From positions 295,746,150 to 295,810,149 of the forward strand of contig CM071567.1 of the NCBI GenBank assembly GCA_036426205.1: a stretch of 64,000 nucleotides of DNA. Reading direction: 5' to 3'. The position numbers and the translations under genes are program-made. Each line of letters begins with the position of its first letter. The first letter of the stretch is position 1. This DNA is from Ascaphus truei. Lineage: Eukaryota > Chordata > Amphibia > Anura > Ascaphidae. Under the pieces are notes generated by a model. That model searched no databases. It had not been told where the DNA came from and saw only the letters and a list, made by a program, of their open reading frames with translations. Below, in pieces: positions 33,441-43,689 of this stretch.

Positions 33441-33714
33441 CTGCAGTGGATGACAAAATCCAAGAACTCCAGTTACTCTGGAAGAAAATCCAGGTCAATC
33501 TGACCAAAACCATTCTCCAGCAAAGAACACCAGGGGTATTGGTGCCACTGCACCTTCAGTACTTTGGGGGAATCACCAAGTGCTGGGACACTGGCTGTGT
33601 ACTGTGGATACAGGAGTACTATTATTACATGTGGTTGATATATATTAACGTGTGTACAGTAAAGATAGTTAAATAGATTGTGTGTGTATTATTCCTTACT
33701 GTGTATTGGTTACT

Positions 33715-33905
33715 GTATTGGTTACTGTGAGGGGTTATCCTGCCCACGCTGGGATCCCTCATAGGTGGAGGTGCTAAACACGAGGAGAAAGAGCTCACCC
33801 CAGGCTCCCAGAGGCGGAGACTTAGGCCTCCCGTGAGCAGCAGATACAGCAGCATGTGAAGTCGCCCGCGTAGTTCCCATAGGCATAGGGAAAGGGGGCT
33901 ACATT
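33715..33905 (-). repeat. LTR-like repeat, minus strand
   Basis: The reverse complement begins TGTAGCCCCCTTTCCCTATG, like the start at 1948. It is preceded on the plus strand by two copies of TATTGGTTACTGT. It may be the end of an LTR element in opposite orientation to the gypsy relic. Confidence 0.35.
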
Positions 33906-35430
33906 TATATTTACTTTAAAAGATCTCCCCCTCAGGGAATGTTTTGATCTTTTAAATTCAATGCTTCATTTAGGATATATCAGCACATGTCAAAATGGAT
34001 GTATCCCCTGAGCTCAGGTTACTATGGTAATCACAGATGCTAGAGAGTAAAAAACAATGTCACACAAAAGAAAAAGAACAGGAAATGCTCAAGGAGCACG
34101 ATACTAGTATTATGTGTTACAATCATAAAGGCTTCTGAAAGGAGATTGCTGCTCTAAAAATCGTTGCTAATAATCAGCATTATAAAACTTTTTTGCCTGG
34201 AATATTTTTTCCAACTTAACGCTGTATTTACTTATAATTATATATGCACAATATCTGTGCATTAATTACCTCTTTTGCATATGGCTTTTGGTGATAATGC
34301 AGGAGAACAGCATTAATCACTAACCCATTTCTTCATGAATGCCCCCAAAAAACATGCAAATACAATACATGATAATGTAATACACAAACCGACATTATCC
34401 TAGAGCAGGCAATTATTTAACCCATTAATACCTGATGGGCATCCAATGCATAGCAACGAATGCCTTCAGGGACCAAAGGAGTAAAAATACTGCATTACAT
34501 AAACACCCTAAGACTTATTTCCTCCCCAGTATACACTACCAAAGAGTTAGGCATAACCCTAACACAGGACTGACTACCCACCTCCCTCCCTAAGGGGGTT
34601 TAACCAACTCTCCTGGGGAACCTATCCCCATCGCCCAACCCTATTACCTTCACTCCACCCCAACACCTCTATTAGCCCCCCCTCTAAGAATGACTTACAG
34701 CCTTAATATCCAAAGCTGGCTAATAGCACACTAAATTATTTAATATAACGTAACAAAATTAAAAATTAAACCATTTTTAACAAAATCATTACAATATAAA
34801 TAAAGTGTCCATAACCAATGCCAGTGAGGCTAGTTAAGCCCTGTCATGGAGAGCCTACTGTAGATTACCACATTTGCAACAAAGGGGTAAATGATTAAAA
34901 TAAACCACTATACCCCCTTGCTATTGAGGTCCTCCATGGCCTTCAGGGTCTTGGATGCCCCACAAAAAAATTAATATTCTAATCCAAACAAAAAATTGTC
35001 CAAAGAACCAAAATAAATCAAGTCTTTGCCACTTGATGGAAAAATAAAAATAATTATAACAGCCATAAAATCTGTGATGCTGTAGAAAAAAATGTTCTAT
35101 AACATTTTGTAATCCAAAGTCTGATGATCTATTCAATTTGATTATTATTATTATTATTTATCCTCCAAGCTGACCAATAGAAATGCTCCTGCTCTGGTCA
35201 CATGGTTCGCCAACTCCCACCAGCATCAGCTGCGTGCTGTATTCCTGCTGCTCCCGCCGTCTGAATGCAAATTTCTGCTGCTGCCACCACCACCAGGACG
35301 TCTGCTGCTTCTCCCAGATGTCACCGCGGTCCTCCTCACCCTCAGCAGTGATCTCCTCACCCTGCCTGTAAGTGCCATCCGGGTAACCGGGTACCCGTTA
35401 CCTGGTTTTCGTAAAATTTAGGACCCGCTA
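33906..35430. other. No gene recognised
   Basis: AT-rich sequence with an (ATT)n run at 35142-35160 and a TGCTG-rich patch at 35200-35300. No supported gene or element. Confidence 0.4.
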
Positions 35431-35435
35431 CTACA

Positions 35436-35562
35436 CTACTTATAACACTTTGGCCAAAGGGTTTAACTAAATGACCAATTTTCAAGAGAATATATAGGTA
35501 TTTCACTTTGTATTTTTATCATATTGGATGTTGCATTGAGCTTTTCTGTCTTGTCGTATAGA
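35436..35562 (+). repeat. Direct repeat (about 125 bp), left copy
   Basis: ATAACACTTTGGCCAAAGGG .. AAATGACC..TTTCAAGAGA .. GGATGTTGCATTGAGCTTTT. The same ordered sequence recurs at 37190-37315 with few differences. Confidence 0.8.
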
Positions 35563-35611
35563 TTTGGTCACGCCCAGTAGCACTCCTTTTGACACATATA
35601 CATTTATATAC

Positions 35612-35651
<40 letters not shown>

Positions 35652-35724
35652 TAGAATCCAATGCACTGCCGGCACACCATTTGGAAGTAAATAAGTTTTG
35701 GTGCTTATCCCATAAAGCAAAAAC

Positions 35725-35986
35725 AGACCATACGATACCGGTTGCAACACGACATCAATGGACAGCATGCAGCTAAGTAATTACATTTTCTATATTTATG
35801 TATTTATATTTCTATATTTAATAGAATACACAAAAAACGACGTTCGGTCCCCCAGTGGGACCTTTCTCAAGGTGGCACAAAAAACGTCGGTTTTTGTGTC
35901 TTCTATCAAATATAGAAAATTTATGATTTACATACCTGCGTGCTGTCCCTTGATGTCGTGTTGCAACCGGTATCGTATGGTCTATA
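35725..35986. repeat. Foldback element with hammerhead-like centre
   Basis: Arms of about 100 bp are inverted: AGACCATACGATACCGGTTG at 35726 pairs with CAACCGGTATCGTATGGTCT ending at 35983, and GACATCAA(T/G)GGACAGCA also pairs. Near the centre, on the minus strand, CCTTGAGAAA precedes GGTCCC-loop-GGGACC and GAACG. This gives the order of the hammerhead-like motif with one A of GAAA missing. It is probably a pair of inverted Penelope arms. Confidence 0.65.
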
Positions 35987-36069
35987 TATATATAATTATA
36001 TATTATAGTTATAAATGAATATATAGATTATAAGTATATAGATAAAATCAAGAGAAAAAAAACAACAGG

Positions 36070-36700
36070 CGGCCGCTCCATAGTGTAGTAAGTTAATAAA
36101 TTTATGGAGGACTGGAAAAGGTAAAATTGCGCACTCACAAACAAATCAAGAATATAAGCAGTTATGACTATACTCAATCGCCAACAGTGCAGGACAAGGC
36201 AAGCGTCTCAGGGGCTCCACTGAGTGTAGCAGATACACCGTTCACGTCGCCTCTGTATGCCGAGTATTTCCTCACTCCAGTCGGGATCTCGCGAGAGTTG
36301 TGACGTCAGCGGGAGTGTTTTGGTAACCTCTGATTCCTCACCGCAAGCAGGCAGGCTCTGTGTCCATAGAACAACAAGGCAGATTTCCTGGGGCTCCACC
36401 AAATGCAGCAGACAACACCACTCGTGTCGCCTCGGCACGCCGGGCACCTCACCACTCCGGTCGGAGTCCCGCGAGAACTGTGACGTCAGCGGGAGCTTGT
36501 TTCTAACTCCTCACCGCAAGGCACTCTGTATCCGTCAGACTCGAATAAAGTATAATTCGAAATAAGGTCCCAATGCCAATAAGTTTTGGATGCGCATATA
36601 AAAACATATAAAATAAATCTGAAACACACCCTACGTGTTTCGTCCTTAAGACTTCATCAATGGGTATATAAATAAAGTGGAACTGCAAATCTATTACATA
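36070..36700 (-). repeat. Penelope-derived arm with internal duplication and hammerhead-like core
   Basis: Two copies of a block of about 190 bp lie at 36208-36360 and 36395-36540 (GGGGCTCCAC, GTCGCCTC, CACTCCNGTCGG, GTGACGTCAGCGGGAG). At 36637-36660 on the minus strand: TTGATGA, A, GTC-loop-GAC, GAAACACGTAGGG. The two frames that read through it on either strand have no protein signature. Confidence 0.6.
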
Positions 36701-37185
36701 CATATGTTAACCAATCATAGCTAGACAAGGCTAATTGCGTAATTGACAACATGAGAGTGGTTCCAAATATTAACCACTTTCACGGCTGGTACTAAATAAA
36801 ATAAATCAGAACAATAACAATATATAATAATAAAACAATATATAATGTACTGTAACAATAATGTTATATTATATGTGATGTGGTATGTTTGGGGGTTTAT
36901 GTTATAATATATGTTATGTGGTATGTTTGGGGGTTTCTTGAGCTTGCTGGGATTCTGTGTGTTTATTAACTTTTTTCCAGCTGTCTCAGCTGTTTGGAGG
37001 TTAGTGGCCACTCTCCCCCAGAGTTTAAGCTCGCCCCTCCCCACTTTCTAAGTTAGCAGGTCTTTTTCATGTTACTGGGTTTGGACAGATCCAATGTGGT
37101 CATTCTCCCTCCAAATAAAGGTAAATGAGAATTTTAATCAGGTGTGTTCGGACCAGTGTAATGGTCATGCTTTGATGTGGCTTGT
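36701..37185. other. No gene recognised
   Basis: AT-rich text with a duplicated block 'TATGTGATGTGGTATGTTTG GGGGTTT' at 36872-36900 and 36912-36935. Nothing else was seen. Confidence 0.4.
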
Positions 37186-37189
37186 AGGC

Positions 37190-37315
37190 TTATAACGCTT
37201 TGGCCAAGGGGTTTAACTAAATGACCCTTTTCAAGAGAATATATAGGTATTTCACGGTGTATTTTTGTCATATTGGATGTAGCATTGGGCTTTTCTGTAT
37301 TTTGTTGTATTAATA
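37190..37315 (+). repeat. Direct repeat (about 125 bp), right copy
   Basis: Matches 35436-35562. The two copies bracket the foldback element at 35725 and the Penelope-derived arm at 36070. Confidence 0.8.
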
Positions 37316-37319
37316 TTGT

Positions 37320-38600
37320 GAGCCATTTTATTAGTTTATTAGTTCATGTAAACTTTATTAAAGATAGAAAATGTCTATTTTACCAACCTCTACTGCATAC
37401 AAGTAGAACAGTTGTTTTTAAGTGAGCCAATTACACTTATGTTGATTCAAATGTTTTTTAATTGCTACAATGACCCCTCTATTGGTTCTACCTGTAGCAC
37501 CTACACCTAATCGATTTTCCTATTTTTATTCCACTGAAATGTTTTGTTTAGTCCATATTTAAAGTCTATGTTATGTTGCTTACTGATGAACCTCCATAAT
37601 ATGAAATGTAACAATTTAAAGCCCATTTTTTATTTGTTGCAAACACTTTGGAGTATGATTTACGATTTAATGTTACTTCTGATTGTATTAAGTTTATTGC
37701 AGATGTTTTAGAACAAACAAAAGTAATTATGCAAATACTATAAAATACCAAAATTATTATTATTATTACTTTTTTTAAACACCAATGACAGTTTATTGTA
37801 CAGTAAATGCAACACTTTACTACTCACGCATAGAGTGGGGAAGATAAAATACATACAAATTATATAGTACAAGGATAAAATCACCAGACATCAATGCAAA
37901 ATACACATGCACACTAATGTTATTACTTTTAAAATTGTATTTCATTACCAGAAAATAAATTGAAATACCACGTTTTTGTAAAGGTGGATATATTTCTCCT
38001 TTTAATGGGAATATTTTACAATTAAGAAAAATAAACTTCAGGATTGTGAAATAATGAAATGAACTGAGTACACTGAACAGAGTTTGAAGTGAAGCAGGTA
38101 AAAGTGTACATTGCATAACAATAATTTCTTGTAATTTGTGTGAGTGCCAGAATGTGAAGATTTGTGTTCTTTTGTCCTTTTTCAATTCAATTCAATTCAA
38201 TTACATAAATAAATAACTTCTGAATACATAAAGTCCCATCCTCTCAGGAGTTTGGCACACATGCCAGTATATTACTGTATGTATTGTTCCTCTAATTGTT
38301 ATTTCATAACAATTAGTTCAAATGCAATAGAGTGTGAATAGATTCGGGATGGATACTATTCATTTTTTTTAAATAATAAATATTCATAAATTATTTACAT
38401 AGTTAAATAAAAGTGAAAAGTTTCTGAACTGGACATCAGAATTTATTCTCTTTTTATCTTATTAGCAGGAATGGGTAATTTTGTCAAATTAAATATGCAG
38501 TTAACATTTTATTAGATGGAGTGTAAAGTATTTGCATATTATCTATCATTGAAAATTGTAAGGGAGCACACGTATGGATCTTACAATCATGTTTTCCGTT
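37320..38600. other. No gene recognised
   Basis: AT-rich sequence with (ATT)n at 37756-37770 and a TTCAA pentamer run at 38182-38205. Frames present on the minus strand lack recognisable motifs. Confidence 0.4.
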
Positions 38601-38633
38601 CACAAAAGCAGATTTTGAAGATTCAGCAGATTC

Positions 38634-38664
38634 CTGGGGAAGTTTCTGTCTGAAACGAAACGCG
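38634..38664 (+). ncRNA. Hammerhead-like ribozyme core motif
   Basis: CTGGGGA, A, GTTTC-TGTCT-GAAAC (a perfect 5-bp stem II), then GAAACGCGTAGGG. One core base deviates (CTGG instead of CTGA). A TGACGTCA-containing arm-like region follows to about 38860. Confidence 0.45.
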
Positions 38665-38864
38665 TAGGGTGGAGATTTTTGTCTCAACTTTATGCTCTAA
38701 GATTGTGTTGTGACATCCATGCCGTGCAGTCAGTGAACCAACAGCATAGACTCTAAGATCAGCTGCAGGACTCTTTCAGCTGATGGATTCACCTGGCTTC
38801 TTCTGACGTCATCTCAGCATGAAAGAGAGGAAAAGAGCTGAGAGAGCTGGAGCTCTGGACTCAT

Positions 38865-39117
38865 TCGGCAGTTCTGTGAGTTACCAGCATGGAGGCTAAG
38901 GCTTTGCCTATAATGCCGCCGGCGATACGATGGGTGATATCACCCGTCGCCGTCGCCACAGGCGAAAGTTATCTTTCGCCGGTCAGCCGCATCGCGAGAT
39001 TCCTGCAATTTGATTTGTTCAAGGGCCGTCACGTGACGCGACGGGATTCTTGAGGGATTCTGGGAAATTACATGCAAATGAGCACACCGCATCACCTTTT
39101 GCCTGAAAAACCATTGT
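38865..39117. repeat. Short palindromic GC-rich segment
   Basis: GGCGAAAGTTATCTTTCGCC is a near-perfect palindrome at 38971-38990. It is surrounded by GGCGATACGATGGGTGATAT / ATATCACCCGTCGCC-type complementary text at 38922-38956. Probably a MITE remnant; ends were not determined. Confidence 0.4.
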
Positions 39118-39410
39118 TAGTTACATGGAATCCATATAATTAATTATAATTAATAATAATTAATAATAATAATAGCATGTTCTTGTATAGCGCTGCTAGT
39201 TGTACACAGCGCTTTACAGAGACATTTTGCAGGCTGAGGTCCCTGTATGGAGCATACAATCTATTTTTTGGTGCCTGAGGCACAGGGAGATAAAGTAACT
39301 TGCCCAAGGTCACAAGGAGCCAACACCGGGAATTGAACCAGGCTCCCTTGCTTCAAACTCTCAGTGCCAGTCAGTGTCTTTACTCACTGAGCCACTCCTT
39401 CTCCCCAATA
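39118..39410 (-). mobile_element. MIR-like tRNA SINE with L2-type tail
   Basis: On the minus strand the element opens with a tRNA-like head: box A-like GTGGCTCAGTGAGTAAAGAC and box B-like GGTTCAATTCC. A conserved GTGACCTTGGGCAAGTTACT (typical of MIR/CORE-type SINEs) follows. It ends with GTAAAGCGCTGTGTACAACT, AGCGCTATACAAG and an (ATT)n tail, as in L2-mobilised SINEs. Length is about 290 bp and it looks nearly complete. A second, shorter copy lies at 51781-51955. Confidence 0.85.
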
Positions 39411-39448
39411 TGTTAACACAGCTTTAAAGCACAGCATGGGAATCAGAT

Positions 39449-39532
39449 GCAAAACCAGAGAAAACATTCACAGACATGTTTCAACCTTAATGGGTATCAT
39501 CAGTGTGAAGTTGGTTGTACTGCTGGCTTTGC
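39449..39532 (-). ncRNA. Hammerhead ribozyme candidate with canonical CUGAUGA
   Basis: On the minus strand: CTGATGA (39497-39503), ACC/GGT stem II with a CATTAA loop, and GAAAC (39478-39482). Then ACAT..ATGT could form stem III. The outer segments GCAAAACCAG (39449-39458) and CTGGCTTTGC (39523-39532) are complementary over 10 positions (one G-U), giving a possible distal stem I. This is the best candidate in the window, but proximal stem I pairing beside the cleavage site is poor by eye. Confidence 0.45.
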
Positions 39533-40024
39533 CAATTTTCAAGGCTGTAGGGTTTACCATCACATTTTAAGTTATGGTGGGTGAAAAGGGCAACAAGAAA
39601 CCTCCACCGTATACCGTATTATATGTATATATACAGTGTTCGACAATCATATACATTTACACGCCCAGAGCGAGTGGATTTAACCTCCTGGCGAGTAAAT
39701 ATTGGCCCAAGCAGCACACGTGTTTGTTTTTTTAAATTTTCCTGCTTGCGCTGAAAAAAAAAGAAAACTCCCCCTACCTGACAGCTGATTGGCGCGCGCT
39801 CCCAGGCTTTGTGGGTGCGCGGCCAGGCTCTATATGAGCCCGCCCCCAACGAGCAGCCATTTTTTCTCTGCCAGGAGATCTGTTGGAGGGTAAGTACTCT
39901 CCAATCACTCCATGCTGCGGCCCCTCTGATCCTTCCCTGCCTCCTGCAAGACAACCTGCGATCCCCACATGGCTCCCCACTCACCACCGTGGCCCTCTGC
40001 TCCTGTCCTCTGCCGCGCCTTTGC

Positions 40025-40215
40025 GTTAGCTCTCCCTCCTCCTGTCCGCTTCCCCTCCTCCTCTCCGCTTCCCCTCCTCCTGTCCCCCTCCCCTCCTCCT
40101 GTCCCCCTCCACTCCTCTGTCCCCCTCCCCTCCTCCTGTCCCCCTCCCCTCCTCCTGTCCCCCTCCTCCTGTCCCCTTCCCCTCCTCCTGTCCCCTTCCC
40201 CTCCTCCTGTCCCTC
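40025..40215 (+). repeat. CCTCCTGTCCCC minisatellite
   Basis: About 14 imperfect copies of a 12-15 base unit (CTCCTGTCCCCCTCC). It generates long Pro/Ser-rich frames on the plus strand and Gly/Glu/Arg-rich frames on the minus strand that should not be annotated as genes. Confidence 0.9.
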
Positions 40216-40659
40216 GATCCACCGATCGCTGCCCGGGACGGGAGGTCCCCACTGCTGCAGCTCGGTTGGCGTACACGGGGGGGGGGGGCCTCACCGCCTC
40301 CCCAAAGATTACATTAAGCCCATCTATCTTAATGACGCGGGGCAGGGGGGGGATGTCGGTCTGCCCGCCCGACCACTAGCTTCATGCCGCCGCAGGGTGG
40401 GGGGAATCTGGCAAACCTGCACAGCAAAACTGCGGGACATGCCGGCGAGGAGAGCAGGGCAGTGCCGGCCACAGCGGGGCTGACTCTCCCATGGGGCGCC
40501 CGCTGGAGGACACCTCATTACGTGACTCCCACCCACCCTGCCACCTCCCCAAAGCTTCCACTACGCCCGTGTGGGGTATAGGGGGGGTATGTCGGCCTGC
40601 CCTCCCCCCCACGAGCGGGAGATGGGAGCGTGGTGGTGGTGCTGGTCGCGGCCTTTCTT

Positions 40660-40669
<10 letters not shown>

Positions 40670-40704
<35 letters not shown>

Positions 40705-40770
40705 ACCCACTCTCTCTATCTCTCTCTGTCACCCTCTCTCTCTCTCTCTCTGCCACCCACTCTCTCTCAC
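40670..40770 (+). repeat. (CT)n microsatellite, interrupted
   Basis: Runs of TCTCTC interrupted by CTGTCACCCA and CTGCCACCCA. Confidence 0.95.
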
Positions 40771-40939
40771 ACTCTGGATCTCTTATTTACCCTATATATC
40801 CTAACTGCCCTATACTACACCGAAATAACCTATACTGCTTTCTTCCAGATTTGACTCAAGCTTCACATGGAAGACATCGGAACCCCCCCTAACCCAGAAG
40901 ACAGGTAGATTTTTGGGTGATTTGTCGAACACTGTATTT

Positions 40940-41290
40940 ATATATATATAATTAAAAAAGTAACTAATCAGTGCTCAATTTACATATACTCTATATTTAA
41001 TTAAGAGTATGCACTAATAAAATAGCAAAACAAATGTCATACTTTATATATAAAAAGTCATTTAGTGTAGTGTGTTGCTGTTCACAGCAATTAATATTTA
41101 TCAAATAAGGTAAATGTGTATGAGAAGGATCTATCAACTTATTGTTAGGATTGTGAAATCTATAAAAATAGAAAGTCCAAAATATAAAAACCACAAAAAT
41201 GACCACTTGTAAATGTGGTCGCACTTGCTTGATGTTAGGCAAAAAATAGGATTTTGGTGGCCTTTTTGCTGGGCACAACGATCTCCCTTC
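40940..41290. other. No gene recognised
   Basis: AT-rich sequence with no supported feature. Confidence 0.4.
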
Positions 41291-41700
41291 AAAGACGTAT
41301 GAAAAAAACAAAAAAGAAAAGCGCCCAATCCTAGTTATGTTACAAGCAACACAGCTTTACAACAGGATCACAATGTGGTTGGTACAGGGGTACTATTATA
41401 GGCAACAATGAAAGTTTTGTGGTCATTGAGTCAGTATTTCTACCTTTTAACATTGCCTTAGGGCATTTTACATTGGCACCTACGCTACTGGTTCAATCAG
41501 AGTGTTTACATACACTCTGATTGGCGGTCCATTTTTCGCGCGCTTTAGCAAGTCTACATTAATTAGCGCACGGGTTACCATGGCAACCGTCAGTTTAAAT
41601 AGACCACACCAGTAGAAAGTAGCCCACCCCCGAAGAAGTTCCCAGGAGGAACGAAACGCGCGTCGGGTGACGTCACGCATGCGTCAATGCGCTATCGCAT
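41291..41700 (+). repeat. Penelope-derived arm with hammerhead-like core
   Basis: It starts near AAAAACAAAAAAGAAAAGCG CCCAATCC, like other arm termini (cf. CAACAGCGCACAATCC at 5645). At 41630-41657 it has CCGAAGAA, GTTCC-CAGGA-GGAAC (perfect stem II) and GAAACGCGCGTCGG. The CTGA part of the core is changed to CCGA. Confidence 0.5.
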
Positions 41701-41755
41701 TTGGGAGCTAGTTCCTGACCTTTCACTGCTACAGAGTTTGTCTCCTACATAGGAA

Positions 41756-43100
41756 GCTAATTATGATATGGGCCGGTCTAAGGAACCCATTAGCTGCAGT
41801 CAGATAGTCCACATCTTACTCTGAATGAGGCTTATGAGAGCAGGCTTACCATATAGATCCGTGGATGTAGCCTTTTGACAGCAGACTTACCTTCATTTGA
41901 TCCGTGGTGAGTGAGTGCATCCATTGTCACTACATGCAGTGGCAACATTGTGGTTACTTGGGTAACATGGACTAAACATGCTTTTGCCTGATTCATATGG
42001 GGTTACAAGCAGCCATCTCTGCACACCATCAGCCTTTTTGGATGTCATAAGAGATGTGCATTCTCTCATTAGACAGCAGTTTGGGAGATTATCTATCAGA
42101 CTATGCCATATGATTTAATCAGCTATCAAAGTTAAGGGCCAATACAAGGAACCCATTAGCTACTGATGCACCGGCCGTTATTCAAACACATCACGGCGCC
42201 GATTTTGAGTTCTCTGCTGTTCCACACGCAGCATGAATGCGGCCAATGCCCCCAGACACCCACGCTTATCGCGGATGTTTTGTTTGAATTTCATGGATTC
42301 TGTTTCTTAGTTTGCAATAAAATGGATGAATTGTAACATGCACAGTACTGTGCTACTGTGCTACTGTGTCAATTTCATGTTTTTAAAAGCCAGAACAGTA
42401 AAATGCGTTTTTCTGCACTCGCCGCACTCGCATCTTAGTGCGGGGAGGCTGGAATTCATCCTTCGGTTTCAAATCGGGATTCCGATGTACATGACGCGTG
42501 AAGTGTTCGAATAACGGCCGCTGCATCAGTAGATTAAGAGACTCCATACTTTAACTTTATGTGGGTCAACAATATACCAATCTCCATAGGTCTGTGTGAT
42601 TGTACATGCAGTCATTGCTGCATAGCTGAATAGGCAACACTGTGGTTACATGGTTTGCATCTGTCCACATTAGTGTTTCTCTTTAAGAGTTATATGTAGC
42701 CACTGTTTGTATATCTACAGCCAACACCTACAGTATATGCTATGGGACGTGTGCAATTCTTTCTAGACAATATACAGTCTGGTTGAATATCATTACCATC
42801 TCTACAGCATTATCTGCTAGTGTGTGTCTGATCTTTAGTCAGCTAAACAATGATATGGGCCTGTACATAGGAACCCATTAGTTTATTTAGAGGCTCTATG
42901 CCTCTCTCTGTGACAGGCTGTTTTAGATCAGGCTTGCCCATACATATGGAAGAGCCAGCATGATCTGACACACTGTGGCACACTTCACACACTGCAGTAA
43001 AGTTACAATTTTTGGATTAGCTATTTTGTGTCATACACCACTATAGCCTGATGTATATACATCTTATCCATTAGATGACTTATCCTTTTGTTGTTTAGTA
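41756..43100 (+). repeat. Diverged tandem repeat of about 360 bp, three units
   Basis: The phrase GATATGGGCC..AGGAACCCATTAG recurs at about 41764, 42134 and 42850, and GGCAACA(T/C)TGTGGTTAC recurs with it. After removing the MITE at 42163-42529 the spacing is about 350-370 bp, so the MITE entered an existing tandem array. Function unknown. Confidence 0.6.
42163..42529. mobile_element. Tc1-like-family MITE, copy 4
   Basis: Left CTGATGCACCGGCCGTTATT, right (reverse complement) CTGATGCAGCGGCCGTTATT, both continuing C(A/G)AACA. TA flanks are at 42161-42162 and 42530-42531. 367 bp, no coding capacity. Termini and interior blocks (TTTGCAAT, GAATTGTAA.ATGCACA) relate it to the ends of the 9.3-kb element. 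Confidence 0.85.
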
Positions 43101-43532
43101 GCTCAACAAGAAAGAGGGGTTCCTTTTTGGGATACACAGATTTAAGAGTTGGTTTCACCGATATTTTATGGTAATTGGCCTGAGACAAACTAGTGGAAGC
43201 GCTAGAAGTAGGTTTTATTTAGTTAATTGTGTTTTCATCAAGTGATATTAATAACATTTATTTATTTTACGATATTAGTGGAGTAGAGTGCATCAAGGGG
43301 ATCTTCCTCTCTGTATATACATATTCACTCTTTATCCCAGGTAGCACTACTCCAGTAAGTTTATATCCTCAGCTGAGCAGGACCCACCCCCCTTTTCCCC
43401 CTCCCGTTCAATCTACAAATACATGGTTACATTAAGTGAACAGGGTAATACATTATATTTTAAGACATTGCATGAATAGTTAAAGATAAAATATGTTATA
43501 CAGTTGGCGTATGTAACAGTTAGAGACCAGAT

Positions 43533-43547
43533 AAAAATGTGAGACAG
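43533..43547 (+). repeat. L1 target-site duplication, left
   Basis: AAAAATGTGAGACAG, repeated at 49060-49074 directly after the poly(A)-like tail. Confidence 0.9.
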
Positions 43548-43689
43548 GGAGGCCATTTTGGATGGTGAAGTGGATGGCTGCATAGTCTGTGAGCTCCATC
43601 CTCCTTCACTTTAAAAGCAGCAAAACAGTGAGGAAAAAGTACAACATTCGCCTTCACAACACCCTAGCACGGTGTATAAACACTCCAGG

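Larger units (their letters stand above)
39634..40934. mobile_element. TIR element of 1.3 kb, non-autonomous
   Basis: The left end CAGTGTTCGACAATCATATA and the reverse complement of the right end CAGTGTTCGACAAATCACCC share CAGTGTTCGACAA. TA occurs on both sides (39632-39633, 40935-40936). The interior is GC-rich with a CCTCCTGTCCCC minisatellite and a (CT)n tract. The long frames in it come from that repeat and are not protein-like. The superfamily is uncertain. Confidence 0.75.

Noticed and set aside
39360..39410. tRNA gene suggested by box A and box B
   Set aside because: The boxes belong to the head of a MIR-like SINE; no cloverleaf with a proper anticodon arm.
39809..40483. Long Pro/Ser-rich frame (224 codons) and overlapping frames on both strands
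   Set aside because: They are generated by the CCTCCTGTCCCC minisatellite and GC-rich flanks; no domain, and all six frames are similarly open.
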